Assembly: GCF_006491595.2 (NCBI RefSeq)
Contig: NZ_VEVQ02000003.1
Coordinates: forward strand, 1-64,000
Reading direction: 5' to 3'
Source: Flavobacterium jejuense
Lineage (GTDB): Bacteria; Bacteroidota; Bacteroidia; Flavobacteriales; Flavobacteriaceae
DNA length: 64,000 nt
Positions 17,998-27,772 of this stretch are shown piece after piece; within the stretch, counting starts at the first letter, position 1; each line of letters opens with the position of its first letter. The translations under genes were made by a program, and so were the position numbers. Below the pieces are notes generated by a model that searched no databases, was not told the DNA's origin, and saw only the letters and a program-made list of their open reading frames with translations.

Positions 17998-20193
17998 TTA
18001 AAGAGTAATCAATCCGTTATTCCTAATAATTTGTAATGGTTTTGAATGCCAAAATAATTCAAAATCTTCAAAATTTTCTTCAAATTCTTTTTTAAGTTGT
18101 CCTAGTGTTAGGTTAGCTATATTTTTGACATCTATTTTATCTAAAATTGCATAAAACCATTCTCCTTTTTCTTTATCAAGAGTAATTTCAAATGAATGTA
18201 TTTTATCATGAAAAATCATTTGTACCATTTCCCAAGAATTTCCCTTTTTAGATTTTGTAAACGTTTTAATTATTGGACTTGTTCCTAACCAAACCACTTT
18301 TGCATTTGATTTTAATGAGAAATCTTGTTCTTTTTCTAAACAGTTTGAAATATACTTAGCAGCAATTTTAGTTTTAGGAACTTTAAAATCAAACCAGTCT
18401 TGTAAATCATAGTCAAAACAAATCCCATGCATATAATTGAATAATGATTTCTTTAATCCGAAACTAAATTTATCATGATTAATACCCGTTTTATCTTTGA
18501 AAACAATATCATTATTTGCAAAAGTCACTTCATTCTGTTGTGGAATAACTCCAAAAGCATCTGGATCTAGTCCAACAGGACTATGTGCTGTCATGGCAAA
18601 TTGATGCCAAAAACCGGATTGTAAAACTCCTAATTCAAACAATTGACGTACCATTTCTAAACTATCAATAGTTTCTTGAATCGTTTGTGTAGGATAACCG
18701 TACATCAAATACGCATGAACCATTATCCCCGATTCAGTAAAATTGCGGGTTACTTGAGCTACTTGTTCTACTGTAACTCCTTTTTTAATTAATTCTAAAA
18801 GTCGATCAGAAGCTACTTCTAAACCACCAGAAACGGCAATACAACCAGAAGCTTTTAATACAACACATAGATCAGCAGTGAAACTCTTTTCAAAACGGAT
18901 ATTGGTCCACCAACTCACCACTAAATCTCTTCTTAAGATTTCCAAAGCTACTTCACGCATCAAAGCAGGTGGAGCAGCTTCATCTACAAAATGAAATCCA
19001 GTTTCTCCTGTTTGAGCGATGAGTTCTTCCATTCTATCAACCAATAGTTTTGCAGCAACTGGTTCGTACAATTTTATGTAATCCAATGAGATATCGCAAA
19101 ACGTACATTTTCCCCAATAACAACCATGAGCCATAGTTAGTTTATTCCATCTACCATCACTCCATAAACTATGCATTGGATTCGCAATTTCAATTACTAA
19201 AATGTAATTATCTAATTGCAAATCAGAATAATTTGGAGTCCCAACTTCACTTTGCTTATAATCTTTTTTTAAAGTATTGTTTTTATAGACTACTTTGTTG
19301 TTTTCTAAGAGAAAAGTACGCTTGAACTCTTTCTCAACACCGCTCGAAATGACAAAATTATATAAAAGCTCAACAGGGAGTTCTCCATCATCGAGTGTAA
19401 TGAAATCAAAGAATTCGAAGACGCGTTTGTCTTTTAAATCTCTTAATTCGGTATTAGGAAAACCACCACCCATTGCGATTTTTATGTCTGAATAGTTGGC
19501 TTTAATAAATTGGGCACAACGAAAGGCACTGTATAAATTTCCTGGAAAAGGAACTGAAAATAATACTAATTTTGGTTGGACCTCTTCTACTCTATGCTTT
19601 AGAATGTTTAAAGTAATAGTATCAATGTAAGTTGGTTTATTTTGTAATTCAGCATACAAATCATCAAAGGAGTTTGCACTTCTACCTAAACGTTCTGCGT
19701 ATCTACTAAAACCAAAATTAGCATCAACACAGGCAACAATAAAATCAGATATATCTTCTAAATATAACGTAGCTAAATGTTTGGCTTTGTCTTGCATTCC
19801 CATAGATCCAAAAGCATATCCTAAAGCATCTGGGTCTTCATTAAATAAATCGAAACGAGAAGCTTCAGGTAGAAAATTTCCGCTACATATTTGACGAGCT
19901 AAAGAAGGATTTTTTCCTTGTAAGAAAGCAATAACGGCATCAATTGTTTTAATATACTCGTTTTGAAGCGTGAAGATACGCTGTATGTTGTCGGTTTTGG
20001 GTTGTTTGTTTTGGGTTGAAAAAATAGCAGTTAAGCCATGTTTGGAAAACAATTCTAGTATTACTTCTATTCCTAAATCCATTTGGAAGGCTGTAATATC
20101 TTTGGTATTTAAAAAACCTTTTATATAGGCTGTTGCTGGATACGGAGTATTCAGTTGGGTAAAAGGTGGAGTGATTAATAGAATGTCTTTCAT
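17998..20193 (-). CDS. Cobalamin-binding-type radical SAM protein
   Basis: This 731-aa protein has an N-terminal B12-binding-like Rossmann part (GGGFPNTEL near residue 243) and a radical SAM core whose cluster cysteines are C358, C363 and C366 (HGCYWGKCTFCDIS). Downstream, GGLEVASDRLLELIKKGVT and MVHAYLMYGYPTQT follow the usual barrel layout. The C-terminal 150 residues form a separate domain. The reaction is not known. An odd feature is residues 280-290 (FVISSGVEKEF), encoded by a short sequence that resembles a common flavobacterial interspersed repeat. The gene follows the XRE gene at 24 bp and may be cotranscribed with it. Confidence 0.87.
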   Translation of the reverse strand: MKDILLITPPFTQLNTPYPATAYIKGFLNTKDITAFQMDLGIEVILELFSKHGLTAIFSTQNKQPKTDNIQRIFTLQNEYIKTIDAVIAFLQGKNPSLARQICSGNFLPEASRFDLFNEDPDALGYAFGSMGMQDKAKHLATLYLEDISDFIVACVDANFGFSRYAERLGRSANSFDDLYAELQNKPTYIDTITLNILKHRVEEVQPKLVLFSVPFPGNLYSAFRCAQFIKANYSDIKIAMGGGFPNTELRDLKDKRVFEFFDFITLDDGELPVELLYNFVISSGVEKEFKRTFLLENNKVVYKNNTLKKDYKQSEVGTPNYSDLQLDNYILVIEIANPMHSLWSDGRWNKLTMAHGCYWGKCTFCDISLDYIKLYEPVAAKLLVDRMEELIAQTGETGFHFVDEAAPPALMREVALEILRRDLVVSWWTNIRFEKSFTADLCVVLKASGCIAVSGGLEVASDRLLELIKKGVTVEQVAQVTRNFTESGIMVHAYLMYGYPTQTIQETIDSLEMVRQLFELGVLQSGFWHQFAMTAHSPVGLDPDAFGVIPQQNEVTFANNDIVFKDKTGINHDKFSFGLKKSLFNYMHGICFDYDLQDWFDFKVPKTKIAAKYISNCLEKEQDFSLKSNAKVVWLGTSPIIKTFTKSKKGNSWEMVQMIFHDKIHSFEITLDKEKGEWFYAILDKIDVKNIANLTLGQLKKEFEENFEDFELFWHSKPLQIIRNNGLITL
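19331..19353 (-). repeat. Interspersed-repeat-like word inside a coding region
   Basis: On the minus strand the sequence begins GTCATTTCGAGCGGTGTTGA and encodes part of a loop in the radical SAM protein. It closely resembles the GTCATTTCGAGCGGAGTCGAG word that I recall as a frequent intergenic repeat in Flavobacteriaceae. Here it keeps the frame open. Confidence 0.4.
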
Positions 20194-20216
20194 TATAATT
20201 TAAAATGAGGACAAAA

Positions 20217-20561
20217 TTACTCCATCTCTTTTAGAATATTATGTATTTGTTGAATTTTATCTATTGGTAAGGCATTTATTTTATTAATGAGTTCGTTGTC
20301 AATTTGTTTTTTAGTTAGTGTGTGGAGCGCATGATCTTTAGGAATGGTATCATTTGCGTCAGGTCTGAAATCTAAAATGTCGTTTGGAGTACAATTAAAA
20401 TCCCTGCAAAATTTTTCTAGACGTTCTAGATTTATTTCCTGTACTCTATTATTTGATAGTTTCGTTGCGTATCCTGATGAGTACCCGTTTTTGGTTAGAT
20501 AACTAAAGGGTCTAGCGATTCCTTTTAGTTTAAAAATGCGTGCAAAATTGAAATAGATCAT
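20217..20561 (-). CDS. Small XRE-family transcriptional regulator
   Basis: The first 75 residues form a Cro/C1-type helix-turn-helix of the degenerate type common in Bacteroidota (IARPFSYLTKNGYSSGYATKL, then LERLEKFCRDFNCTPNDILDFRPD, where the last part is the typical XRE ending). The remaining 40 residues form a helical tail. At 114 aa it is a single-domain DNA-binding protein. It lies 24 bp upstream of the radical SAM gene on the same strand. Its own start is 28 bp from a 252-bp tandem repeat array, so autoregulation through that array is an attractive but unproven idea. Confidence 0.82.
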   Translation of the reverse strand: MIYFNFARIFKLKGIARPFSYLTKNGYSSGYATKLSNNRVQEINLERLEKFCRDFNCTPNDILDFRPDANDTIPKDHALHTLTKKQIDNELINKINALPIDKIQQIHNILKEME

Positions 20562-20588
20562 GATTTTTTATTTCAAAAATACTAAAAA

Positions 20589-20840
20589 AGTAATAAGATG
20601 TAGAAATAAAGTCTCAATTAGTATTAATGTAGTCATAAGAACACACTATAAAATCGTAAGTAATATTTATTCAGTCGTAAGAATATTATATAAAATAATA
20701 AGTAGTATTCATTTAGTCGTAAGAATACGCTATAAAGTCGTAAGTAGTATTTATTTAATCGTATAGATACTCTATAAAGTCACAAGAAGCATTAATAAAA
20801 TAATAAGTATTAATAACTAAATCACAAGATGTATGAAATA
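20589..20840. repeat. Twelve tandem copies of a 21-bp repeat
   Basis: Twelve contiguous 21-bp units fit the stretch exactly, beginning at 20589, 20610, 20631, 20652 and so on to 20820. The unit has a conserved head (AGTCGTAAG, or AATCATAAG-like variants) and an AT-rich tail ending in TATAA or TTATT. Units 3-9 are the best conserved; alternate units are more alike, giving a 42-bp higher-order period. 21 bp equals two helical turns. A 68-aa open frame across it is an artefact of the frame-preserving period. The rest of the 20562-21005 gap holds the XRE promoter on one side and, at about 20960-21000, the promoter of the large surface protein. Confidence 0.85.
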
Positions 20841-21005
20841 ATTAGCGAGATCTCTAAAGTACTTAATTGTCTTTTAATTTCTTCTTGCTGTTATTATGGC
20901 ATTATTGAGCTATTATTTATTAGAAATAGTTTTAAAATAATGCATTGGTAAAACTACTTCTATATTTAAATACTATTTTTGCCGGATTATTTTAAAGTTT
21001 AATAT

Positions 21006-24000
21006 ATGAAGCCATTTTATGTTTTATTTTTATTGGTTAGCAATTTAACCGTTTTCTCACAAAAGCAAACTAGTTCTATTGGTTTTATTGAAAACAAAGG
21101 ACAGATTGTTGACCAAAAAGGGAAAGAGAATAGAAACGTAAAATATCTATTAAACACTAACGGACTAAATGTTCAGTTGAGAGCTACTGGTTTTTCTTAT
21201 GATGTTTATGAGACAGAGCGCATACCATTAACAAAAAAGGATAGAGAATTTAATGGGGCTAACCCAAATTTTGATACTGGAATAAAAACTCCTGATTACT
21301 CTCTAAAATATAATTTTCATAGAATTGATATTGATTTTTTGAATTCTAATAAAAATGGTAAGTTCGTTTTAGATGAAAAATCTTCAGATTATGATAATTA
21401 TTACAATGTAGCTCATGCTCCTAATGGGATAACGAATGTTCATAAATATCAAAAAGTAACGTATCAAAACATTTATAGTAATATTGATGTCGTTTTCTTC
21501 ATTCCAAAAGATAGTACAAAAGTGGTGGAATATAATTTTATTGTTAAACCTGGAGGAAAAATATCTGATATTCAGTTAAAATTTAATGGTGGAAAAACGG
21601 AATTGGTTGATAACAAAATAAAGATGAACCTTCGTTTTGGACAAATGGAAGAAACGTTGCCTTTGAGCTGGGTTGAAAATGATAATTTAAAAGAAGAAAT
21701 TGCGATAAGTTATAAAAAAATTAAGAAGAATGTTTATGGTTTTGAAGGGGAAGTAAATCATTCTAGTAAGGTGATTGTTATTGATCCTGTTCCTGTGCGA
21801 TTGTGGGGGACTTATTATGGAGGGGCTGGTTCAGAATTTCCTAATGAAATTACATCCGATGTTAATAATAACATATATATTTCAGGATCAACAACAAGTT
21901 TAAATAATATTGCAACAGCAGGTACACATTTATCTTCAATTCAAAACTCAGCTGGTTTTATTGCTAAATTTGATACTAATGGAGTTAGAATATGGGGCAC
22001 TTATTATTTTGCAAATGTTATTAGACTTAAAGTAGACAATAATTTTAATGTCTATTCAACTGGAAATGTATTGAATCAATTAAACCTTGGAACACCAGGT
22101 TCGCATCAACCTACAAAAAACAATTATAATGATGCATACTTAATAAAACTTAATAGTGCTGGAATTCGTGAATGGGCAACGTATTATGGAGGTGAAAATA
22201 ATGAAAATGGCTCTGATATAGCATTTGACAATTCAAATAATGTTTATTTATGTGGAGGAACTAATAGCAATACAAATATTTCAACTCCAAACTCACATCA
22301 AGAAACAAGAAATTCCTCAAATCAAAATTATGATGGTTTCATAGTAAAATTTAATGAGAATGGTGTTCGTCAATGGGGCACATATCTTGGTGGAGATCAG
22401 CCAGATGGACTATTCAATTGCTTTGTAAATGACGATAATTTTCTATATATAACCGGAGTAAGTTCTAGTAGCAATAACATAAGTACAACTAATTCATATC
22501 AACCAAATAAAATAGGCACTACTGATGCTATTATTCAAAAATTTGATTTAAATGGGTCAAGAATTTGGGGAACATATCTTGGTGGTGAAGGTTCAGAAAA
22601 TTTTTCATTCAAAGGTGATTTAGTAAATAATTTTATCTACCTAATTGGTGCAACAACTAGTCAAACAAATATAGCTACTTCAGGAGTATTTCTTGAAACT
22701 TTCCAATCAGTTCCAAATAGTTCTGAATCGTATGCAATTATAAAATTTGATATCCTAAATCAAGTAAAAGTTTGGGGAACTTATGTTAATGATCGTGCTG
22801 GACAATTATCTGTCAGCAATTTAAACGAAGTGTTTTTTACAGGTGAAGCTCATTCAAACTCTGTAATAGTATCAACACCTAACTCATATATGCCAATAAA
22901 AAATGCATATCATAATGTTTTTTTAATTAAACTTAATGAAAATGGGCAAAGAGTTTGGGGTACTTATTACTCAGGAGATAAAGCAACTCAAAATTCTAGA
23001 ATAGAATTAGACAATCAAAATAATATATATTTATACGGAAATTCTAATAGCAATGTAATAGGTATTGCAACTCCTAATGCTCATCAAACAACTCAAGGAT
23101 CAATGCCTGAGCAAGATAATTTCATCGTTAAATTTCGAGACTGTCAATCAGTAACTGTTGCAAATTCCAACTCTCCTATATGCATAGGAGGTAACCTTGA
23201 ATTAACCGCTTCTGGTGGTACAAATTATTCATGGACAGGACCAAACGGATTTACATCAACTGACCAAAACCCAATTATTCCTAATGCAACTGCTATAAAT
23301 AATGGTCAATATTCTTGTACTATTACAGGAACCGGTGGTTGCGATGACACTGTTACAGTAGATGTAATTGTAGGTGATAGTGAAGCTCCAATTCCTACGA
23401 TTACAAATTTACAGACTCTTACTGGAGATTGTAATACAACTATTGCTATTCCAACAGCTAATGATAATTGTGCTGGAATAATTAATGCGACCACTACAAA
23501 TCCTCTTACTTATACAACTGCTGGAAACTATGTAATTACTTGGATATATGACGATGGCAATGGGAATAGTAGCAACCAAACACAATCCATAATAATCACA
23601 GCTACACCTGTTCCAGTAACAAATCAAAATTTTTATTTCTGTCCTGGACAAAGTCTTACTATAAACGACATTCAAATTACAGGACAAAATATTATTTGGT
23701 ACAATGCTCAAACTGGTGGAACTACTTTACCAACTTCTACTCTATTACAAAATGGAGTTACTTATTATGCAAGTCAGACTATCAATGGATGTGAGAGTGA
23801 TCGTGTTCCTGTAACTGTTACTATTCAAAATATATTAGCACCTACGGGTAATAACAATCAAAGTTTTTGCAGTACTGCTAATGCCACTTTAAATGAGATT
23901 GTTCTTACTGGAACTTCTATAACTTGGTATGATAGCTTAAATGGAAATGTAATTTTACCCAATAACACAATGTTAATAGATGGAACTACTTATTATGCCA

Positions 24001-25040
24001 CACAAACGATTAACAGTTGTGAGAGTATCGCAAGGTTTTCAGTAACTATTAGTTTAATCAATACTTTAAATGCTATTGATTATTCGGAATCTTTGTGTGA
24101 TGATTTAAATAATGGTTTTGAAAGTATTAATCTTACTTCTTACAATTCTAATTTAATTACTTCAATAGGAAATACATTTAGCTATTACAATTCGTTGAAT
24201 GGAGCAGAAAACGAAATTACTTCTGATGAAATCACAAATCCAACGAATTATAATCTAACTATTGGCAATCATATCATTTATGTTAGAATTGATTCTCCAA
24301 GTACTTGTCATCAAGTGGTTACTTTAGATTTTACACTTTACAGTAAACCTTTTTTAACTATTAATGATATTATGCCTATTTGTGAAGGCAGTTACATTAC
24401 TATTTTTGCTGGAAATGGATATGATAATTACCTTTGGTCAACAGGAGAAATAACTCCTTCTATTACTGTTTTTCAACCTGGAAATTATTCAGTAAATGTT
24501 TCAGAAAATCATGGTAATCTGACTTGTTCTACATCTAAAAATTTTACCGTTGTTAATTCGAATATTGGAACTATTTCTCAAATTATTTCTTCTGATTGGA
24601 CGGATAATGAAAATACGATTAGTGTTTTATTACAATCTAATAGTGAAGGTAATTACGAATATTCTTTAGATGGTATTACTTACCAAGATAATCCTGTTTT
24701 CAATGGATTACCAAATGGTGAATATACTGTTTATGTGAATGATAAAAATGGTTGTGGTGAAGTAAAAGAGGAAGTATACCTACTAATGTATCCAAAGTTT
24801 TTCACTCCAAATGGTGATGGTTATAATGATTTTTGGAAGATTAAGTTTTCTGAAAACGAACCTAATTTGAGTATTAAAATCTTTGACCGTTATGGGAAAT
24901 TTCTAAAACAATTTGGATCCAATTCACAAGGTTGGGATGGTACTTATTTAGGCCAACAAGCTTTTTCAACAGATTATTGGTTTACCGTCACACGAGAAAA
25001 TGGAAAAGAATACAAAGGTCATTTTACTTTAAAACGATAA
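21006..25040 (+). CDS. Large SBBP-repeat surface protein with T9SS type B tail
   Basis: A signal peptide (residues 1-18) is followed by an N-terminal beta domain to about residue 260, common in SBBP proteins (GFIENKGQIVDQKG opening). About eight SBBP beta-propeller-like repeats follow, marked by VRIWGTYYGG or RQWGTYLGG words (about 265-700). Next come Ig/PKD-like domains (about 715-785, 790-865, two near-duplicates at 870-1020, then others). The end (FTPNGDGYNDFWKI, IFDRYGKFLKQF, GWDGTYLGQ) is the gliding-motility-associated type B sorting domain. The 1344-aa protein is expected on the cell surface, with an adhesin-like or binding role. It is monocistronic with its own terminator. Confidence 0.9.
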   Translation: MKPFYVLFLLVSNLTVFSQKQTSSIGFIENKGQIVDQKGKENRNVKYLLNTNGLNVQLRATGFSYDVYETERIPLTKKDREFNGANPNFDTGIKTPDYSLKYNFHRIDIDFLNSNKNGKFVLDEKSSDYDNYYNVAHAPNGITNVHKYQKVTYQNIYSNIDVVFFIPKDSTKVVEYNFIVKPGGKISDIQLKFNGGKTELVDNKIKMNLRFGQMEETLPLSWVENDNLKEEIAISYKKIKKNVYGFEGEVNHSSKVIVIDPVPVRLWGTYYGGAGSEFPNEITSDVNNNIYISGSTTSLNNIATAGTHLSSIQNSAGFIAKFDTNGVRIWGTYYFANVIRLKVDNNFNVYSTGNVLNQLNLGTPGSHQPTKNNYNDAYLIKLNSAGIREWATYYGGENNENGSDIAFDNSNNVYLCGGTNSNTNISTPNSHQETRNSSNQNYDGFIVKFNENGVRQWGTYLGGDQPDGLFNCFVNDDNFLYITGVSSSSNNISTTNSYQPNKIGTTDAIIQKFDLNGSRIWGTYLGGEGSENFSFKGDLVNNFIYLIGATTSQTNIATSGVFLETFQSVPNSSESYAIIKFDILNQVKVWGTYVNDRAGQLSVSNLNEVFFTGEAHSNSVIVSTPNSYMPIKNAYHNVFLIKLNENGQRVWGTYYSGDKATQNSRIELDNQNNIYLYGNSNSNVIGIATPNAHQTTQGSMPEQDNFIVKFRDCQSVTVANSNSPICIGGNLELTASGGTNYSWTGPNGFTSTDQNPIIPNATAINNGQYSCTITGTGGCDDTVTVDVIVGDSEAPIPTITNLQTLTGDCNTTIAIPTANDNCAGIINATTTNPLTYTTAGNYVITWIYDDGNGNSSNQTQSIIITATPVPVTNQNFYFCPGQSLTINDIQITGQNIIWYNAQTGGTTLPTSTLLQNGVTYYASQTINGCESDRVPVTVTIQNILAPTGNNNQSFCSTANATLNEIVLTGTSITWYDSLNGNVILPNNTMLIDGTTYYATQTINSCESIARFSVTISLINTLNAIDYSESLCDDLNNGFESINLTSYNSNLITSIGNTFSYYNSLNGAENEITSDEITNPTNYNLTIGNHIIYVRIDSPSTCHQVVTLDFTLYSKPFLTINDIMPICEGSYITIFAGNGYDNYLWSTGEITPSITVFQPGNYSVNVSENHGNLTCSTSKNFTVVNSNIGTISQIISSDWTDNENTISVLLQSNSEGNYEYSLDGITYQDNPVFNGLPNGEYTVYVNDKNGCGEVKEEVYLLMYPKFFTPNGDGYNDFWKIKFSENEPNLSIKIFDRYGKFLKQFGSNSQGWDGTYLGQQAFSTDYWFTVTRENGKEYKGHFTLKR

Positions 25041-25060
25041 AATTACAAATAGAAATCTAC

Positions 25061-25100
25061 AAAAAAGAGAGACTGCCTTTTCAGGTAGTCTCTCTTTTTG
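25061..25100. terminator. Strong bidirectional terminator
   Basis: AAAAGAGAGACTGCC pairs with GGTAGTCTCTCTTTT across a short loop (25063-25099), followed by T residues on the plus strand and preceded by A residues. It closes the SBBP surface-protein gene 20 bp after its stop. Confidence 0.85.
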
Positions 25101-25158
25101 TATCTTGTAGACTTTATTTTTAGCCTAATTTGCTAAAAAAGATTCCAGAGTACACCAC

Positions 25159-26091
25159 TTAAAAGGCTTTAATTGCTCTTACGGACTTAAGATCGGTTTT
25201 TGCTCTTCCACCTGTACCGCCAGACATATAGACTGTTTGAGCGTGTCCATCAGTAGTTTGTCCTCCTTCACGTGAAGTCCAATATTCTCCAACTAAATTG
25301 CTACCTCCCATCGTTGTAGCAGTGGCATTGATTACGTCTTTGCTACCTTGCATAAGTTGAAGTTCAACTATGTTAGGTAAGTACCAATTACCATATACTA
25401 GACCTAGACTAGTACTATAGGTATAGTATCTTGAACATAACTTTGCAGCGTAATTAGCATCGTAGTCCCCTCTTTGAGATGCAATAATTAGCATGGTATT
25501 CGCATATCCCCCACCAATTCCATAGAATTGCGCTCCAGTCATTTCGTTGCTAGTAATCTGCCATGGAGCACCAGTACTTTGGTCTTCAATGGCACATAGT
25601 AAGCCATGTTGACCACTTTCATCAACGTAAAACACAATACCTCCTTGCAATTGATCCCCTATTGCATACGTAGTGTAGTTTCCAACACTTTCAGCAGTTT
25701 TAGCATGTAAAGCATAAGGCACACTCATTAATTGACTCGTACCAGTAATGGTATAATTTGTGCCACCATCAGGGTCAGTCTCCGTTTTTATAAAAAAGGT
25801 ATCACTTCCCCAATTAATAGTACTAAATACTCCAGATACATTGGTTCCAGAGCCAATCTCTATACTAATTAAACCATTATTGTTAGTTGTAGGATTTTGT
25901 GTTTCTACATATACTGCTGTACCAGTAGTAGAACCTTTAAGAATACTTATTTGCACACCTACAGATTGATTTGTTATTAAAGCATTACTGGCATCTCTAA
26001 TGACTGCTTGATAGCTCATTTTTTCTGGTGCTTGTGCCAATGCAATTGTATTAAGCAATAATACAGCGATAAGAGTAATTATTTTTTTCAT
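25159..26091 (-). CDS. Secreted protein with Lcl/DUF1566-like C-terminal domain
   Basis: A signal peptide covers residues 1-19, and the mature protein begins QAPEKMSYQAVIRDASN, a frequent N-terminal domain of Bacteroidota surface proteins (about 20-130). The C-terminal 170 residues resemble the Lcl (legume-lectin-like, DUF1566) fold: GIVFYVDESGQHGLLCA, then GNWYLPNIVELQLM, GEYWTSREGG and the ending DLKSVRAIKAF. It is predicted to be a cell-surface or adhesive protein. The upstream secreted protein gene ends 5 bp away, so the two form one operon. No separate sorting tail is visible. Confidence 0.8.
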   Translation of the reverse strand: MKKIITLIAVLLLNTIALAQAPEKMSYQAVIRDASNALITNQSVGVQISILKGSTTGTAVYVETQNPTTNNNGLISIEIGSGTNVSGVFSTINWGSDTFFIKTETDPDGGTNYTITGTSQLMSVPYALHAKTAESVGNYTTYAIGDQLQGGIVFYVDESGQHGLLCAIEDQSTGAPWQITSNEMTGAQFYGIGGGYANTMLIIASQRGDYDANYAAKLCSRYYTYSTSLGLVYGNWYLPNIVELQLMQGSKDVINATATTMGGSNLVGEYWTSREGGQTTDGHAQTVYMSGGTGGRAKTDLKSVRAIKAF

Positions 26092-26096
26092 ATTTT

Positions 26097-26585
26097 TTAT
26101 TTTTTGATAATTTTGAAAGTTTTGATAATGGTGTTGTTTTGAGTTACAGTAAGCATGTAAATCGCTTTTTGATATGCTGCCATAGGAATAGTAGTACTTT
26201 GATTTGAAATTGTACTACTTTTAATCACTCTGCCATTAAAATCAATAAGTTGATAGGACATATCCGAAAGTACGTCGTTTTCTTCAATTGTTAAATTTAA
26301 AACGTCTGTAGTTGGATTTGGGTAAGCCAACATTTTTAATTGAATTGAAAACAAGTCGGTTCCTAATACCTCTTGAATTTCAAAAGGCTGTTGCACACCT
26401 TGTGCTACTGAACCATTTGTACCAGTACTAGTGGTGTAAAATGGTTGCCCTACTGAATAAGCAACACTTCCTTGTGCAGCAGAAGCATCTCCTCCTGAGC
26501 TAACGGTTCCATTTTGAGCATTTACAATGGAAAGTCCTAAACTAAAGAGCAAGGCAACATAATACTTGGATTTTTTTTGATCCAT
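26097..26585 (-). CDS. Small secreted protein with T9SS type A sorting domain
   Basis: A signal peptide covers about residues 1-23. The mature part starts with a short stretch often seen as a Bacteroidota secretion marker (GTVSSGGDASAAQGSVAYSVGQ, then GSVAQGVQQPFEI). The last 75 residues are a type A sorting domain (KMLAYPNPTTDVLNL, LIDFNGRVIKSS, AIYMLTVTQNN). The protein is therefore little more than a linker and a T9SS tail, and may act as partner or anchor of the Lcl-like protein encoded 5 bp downstream. The 162-aa length is usual for this class. Confidence 0.83.
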   Translation of the reverse strand: MDQKKSKYYVALLFSLGLSIVNAQNGTVSSGGDASAAQGSVAYSVGQPFYTTSTGTNGSVAQGVQQPFEIQEVLGTDLFSIQLKMLAYPNPTTDVLNLTIEENDVLSDMSYQLIDFNGRVIKSSTISNQSTTIPMAAYQKAIYMLTVTQNNTIIKTFKIIKK

Positions 26586-27065
26586 AATTTTAGTTTTTTT
26601 GGTTAGACATTAATTTATTATTTAAAAAAGACGTGTTGTAAAAACTAACCTGTCTAATTAAAAAAAAAGAATCAATATTAATTATAACAGTAATTAATTC
26701 TCATCAAAGATATTTAAAAACTGATGGGATAAATAAAAAAATGGAATAAGAAGGTAAATTTTAGGAACAAGAGTATCAAACTTTCTCTTAAGCACATGAC
26801 AAAAATCACGTTTCATTGACATTCAAAAAAAAATTAAGATTAATTAATTTACAAAAAGAATCGACATTTCGTACATTATAGAATTATTACTATATCATTT
26901 TTAAAATGAAGAATACCAGTCTCGAAGGTAAAAAACACAGTACTTATTTCAGTTTTTATTAACTCACTTAAACAAAAAAAGAGGCAACTTTATTGTAAAA
27001 GTTAAACCTCTCTTCTATATATTTTATTCTTTCGTAGATAATAAGAACCTTATTAAAATGTCGAC
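26586..27065. other. 480-bp gene-free stretch
   Basis: It holds the promoter side of the 26097-26585 gene, the terminator of the next gene (26972-27012) and an inverted pair GGTTAGACA (26601-26609) with CTAACC-TGTCTAA (26645-26657) that could form a hairpin in the leader of that gene. Between about 26700 and 26960 I see only AT-rich sequence without a credible gene. Confidence 0.5.
26972..27012 (-). terminator. Terminator of the 27066-27467 gene
   Basis: On the minus strand GAGGTTTAACTTT pairs with AAAGTTGCCTC and is followed by seven T residues. It lies about 55 bp after the stop codon. Confidence 0.75.
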
Positions 27066-27467
27066 TTACTCTACAAGTAACCTTCTTTTTACACCATTAA
27101 TAGACAAAAAATAAGTGCCCGATTCTAAAAACTCGATAGGAATAATCTCAACTTCAGCTTTCGCTTTTATTTGAACTCTATTTTTTCCTTTATTATCTGT
27201 TATCATAATCACATCGTCCACTTTTACTCCTTGGAGAGTTACTAAATCACTAGCAGGATTTGGATACATTTTAATGTCATTAACAATAGTAACTTTATCT
27301 GAATTTTTCTTATTCCTATTTTCAGATTTTAGTATAGGAACAAGCGTTTTTTCTGAAGTGTTTGAAGTTATTTCAAATTTATTATCATCCATCGAAACCG
27401 ACTGTTGAGCCATCGAGAAAGATGTCACAACTAGGGCCATAATAAGGCCTAATTTAACTTTTTTCAT
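27066..27467 (-). CDS. Small secreted protein with T9SS type A-like tail
   Basis: I set the start at the Met at 27467, since it begins a signal peptide (KKVKLGLIMALVVTSFSMAQQ); an upstream Met at 27518 would put 17 extra residues before it. The mature protein is short: a charged linker, then a type A-like sorting domain (KMYPNPASDLVTLQG, IMITDNKGKNRVQ, LESGTYFLSINGVKRRLL). It is probably exported by T9SS. Function is unknown. It has its own terminator and is not in an obvious operon. Confidence 0.8.
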   Translation of the reverse strand: MKKVKLGLIMALVVTSFSMAQQSVSMDDNKFEITSNTSEKTLVPILKSENRNKKNSDKVTIVNDIKMYPNPASDLVTLQGVKVDDVIMITDNKGKNRVQIKAKAEVEIIPIEFLESGTYFLSINGVKRRLLVE

Positions 27468-27738
27468 AATCTTTTTTTTATAGTTATTGTTTGTACTTGC
27501 AAAAGTATCTTTTTTCATAACGCAACAATTTGCCCATTTATTTTTTTATTAAGAAAATTTGTTAATAAGTTTAACTTTTCTTTAATAAATCATTAAAAAA
27601 AGTATATTTCTTTTACATTTACAACAAAAAAAGAAGAAGTACAAGGTTCTTATTTAAAAGCAATAATTTTAAATTTAACAACAAAATAAGTTCACTTCCA
27701 TGCAATTAAATCATTTTCATCATAGCTATCCAACAAAT

Positions 27739-27772
27739 TAAAACTAAAAAAAAGGACGCTTTTTAGCACCCT
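27739..27772 (-). terminator. Terminator overlapping the TPR-like gene end
   Basis: On the minus strand GGGTGC and GCGTCC pair (with two G-T wobbles) around a loop that contains the stop codon, followed by seven T residues. It closes the prfH operon. Confidence 0.6.

Noticed and set aside
20560..20766. 68-aa plus-strand open frame across the tandem repeats
   Set aside because: The 21-bp period keeps any frame open; the peptide is only a reflection of the repeat (Val-Val-Arg-Ile words) and has no start context.
20589..20840. Possible CRISPR array
   Set aside because: Units are contiguous at 21 bp with no unique spacers, and no cas gene is present.
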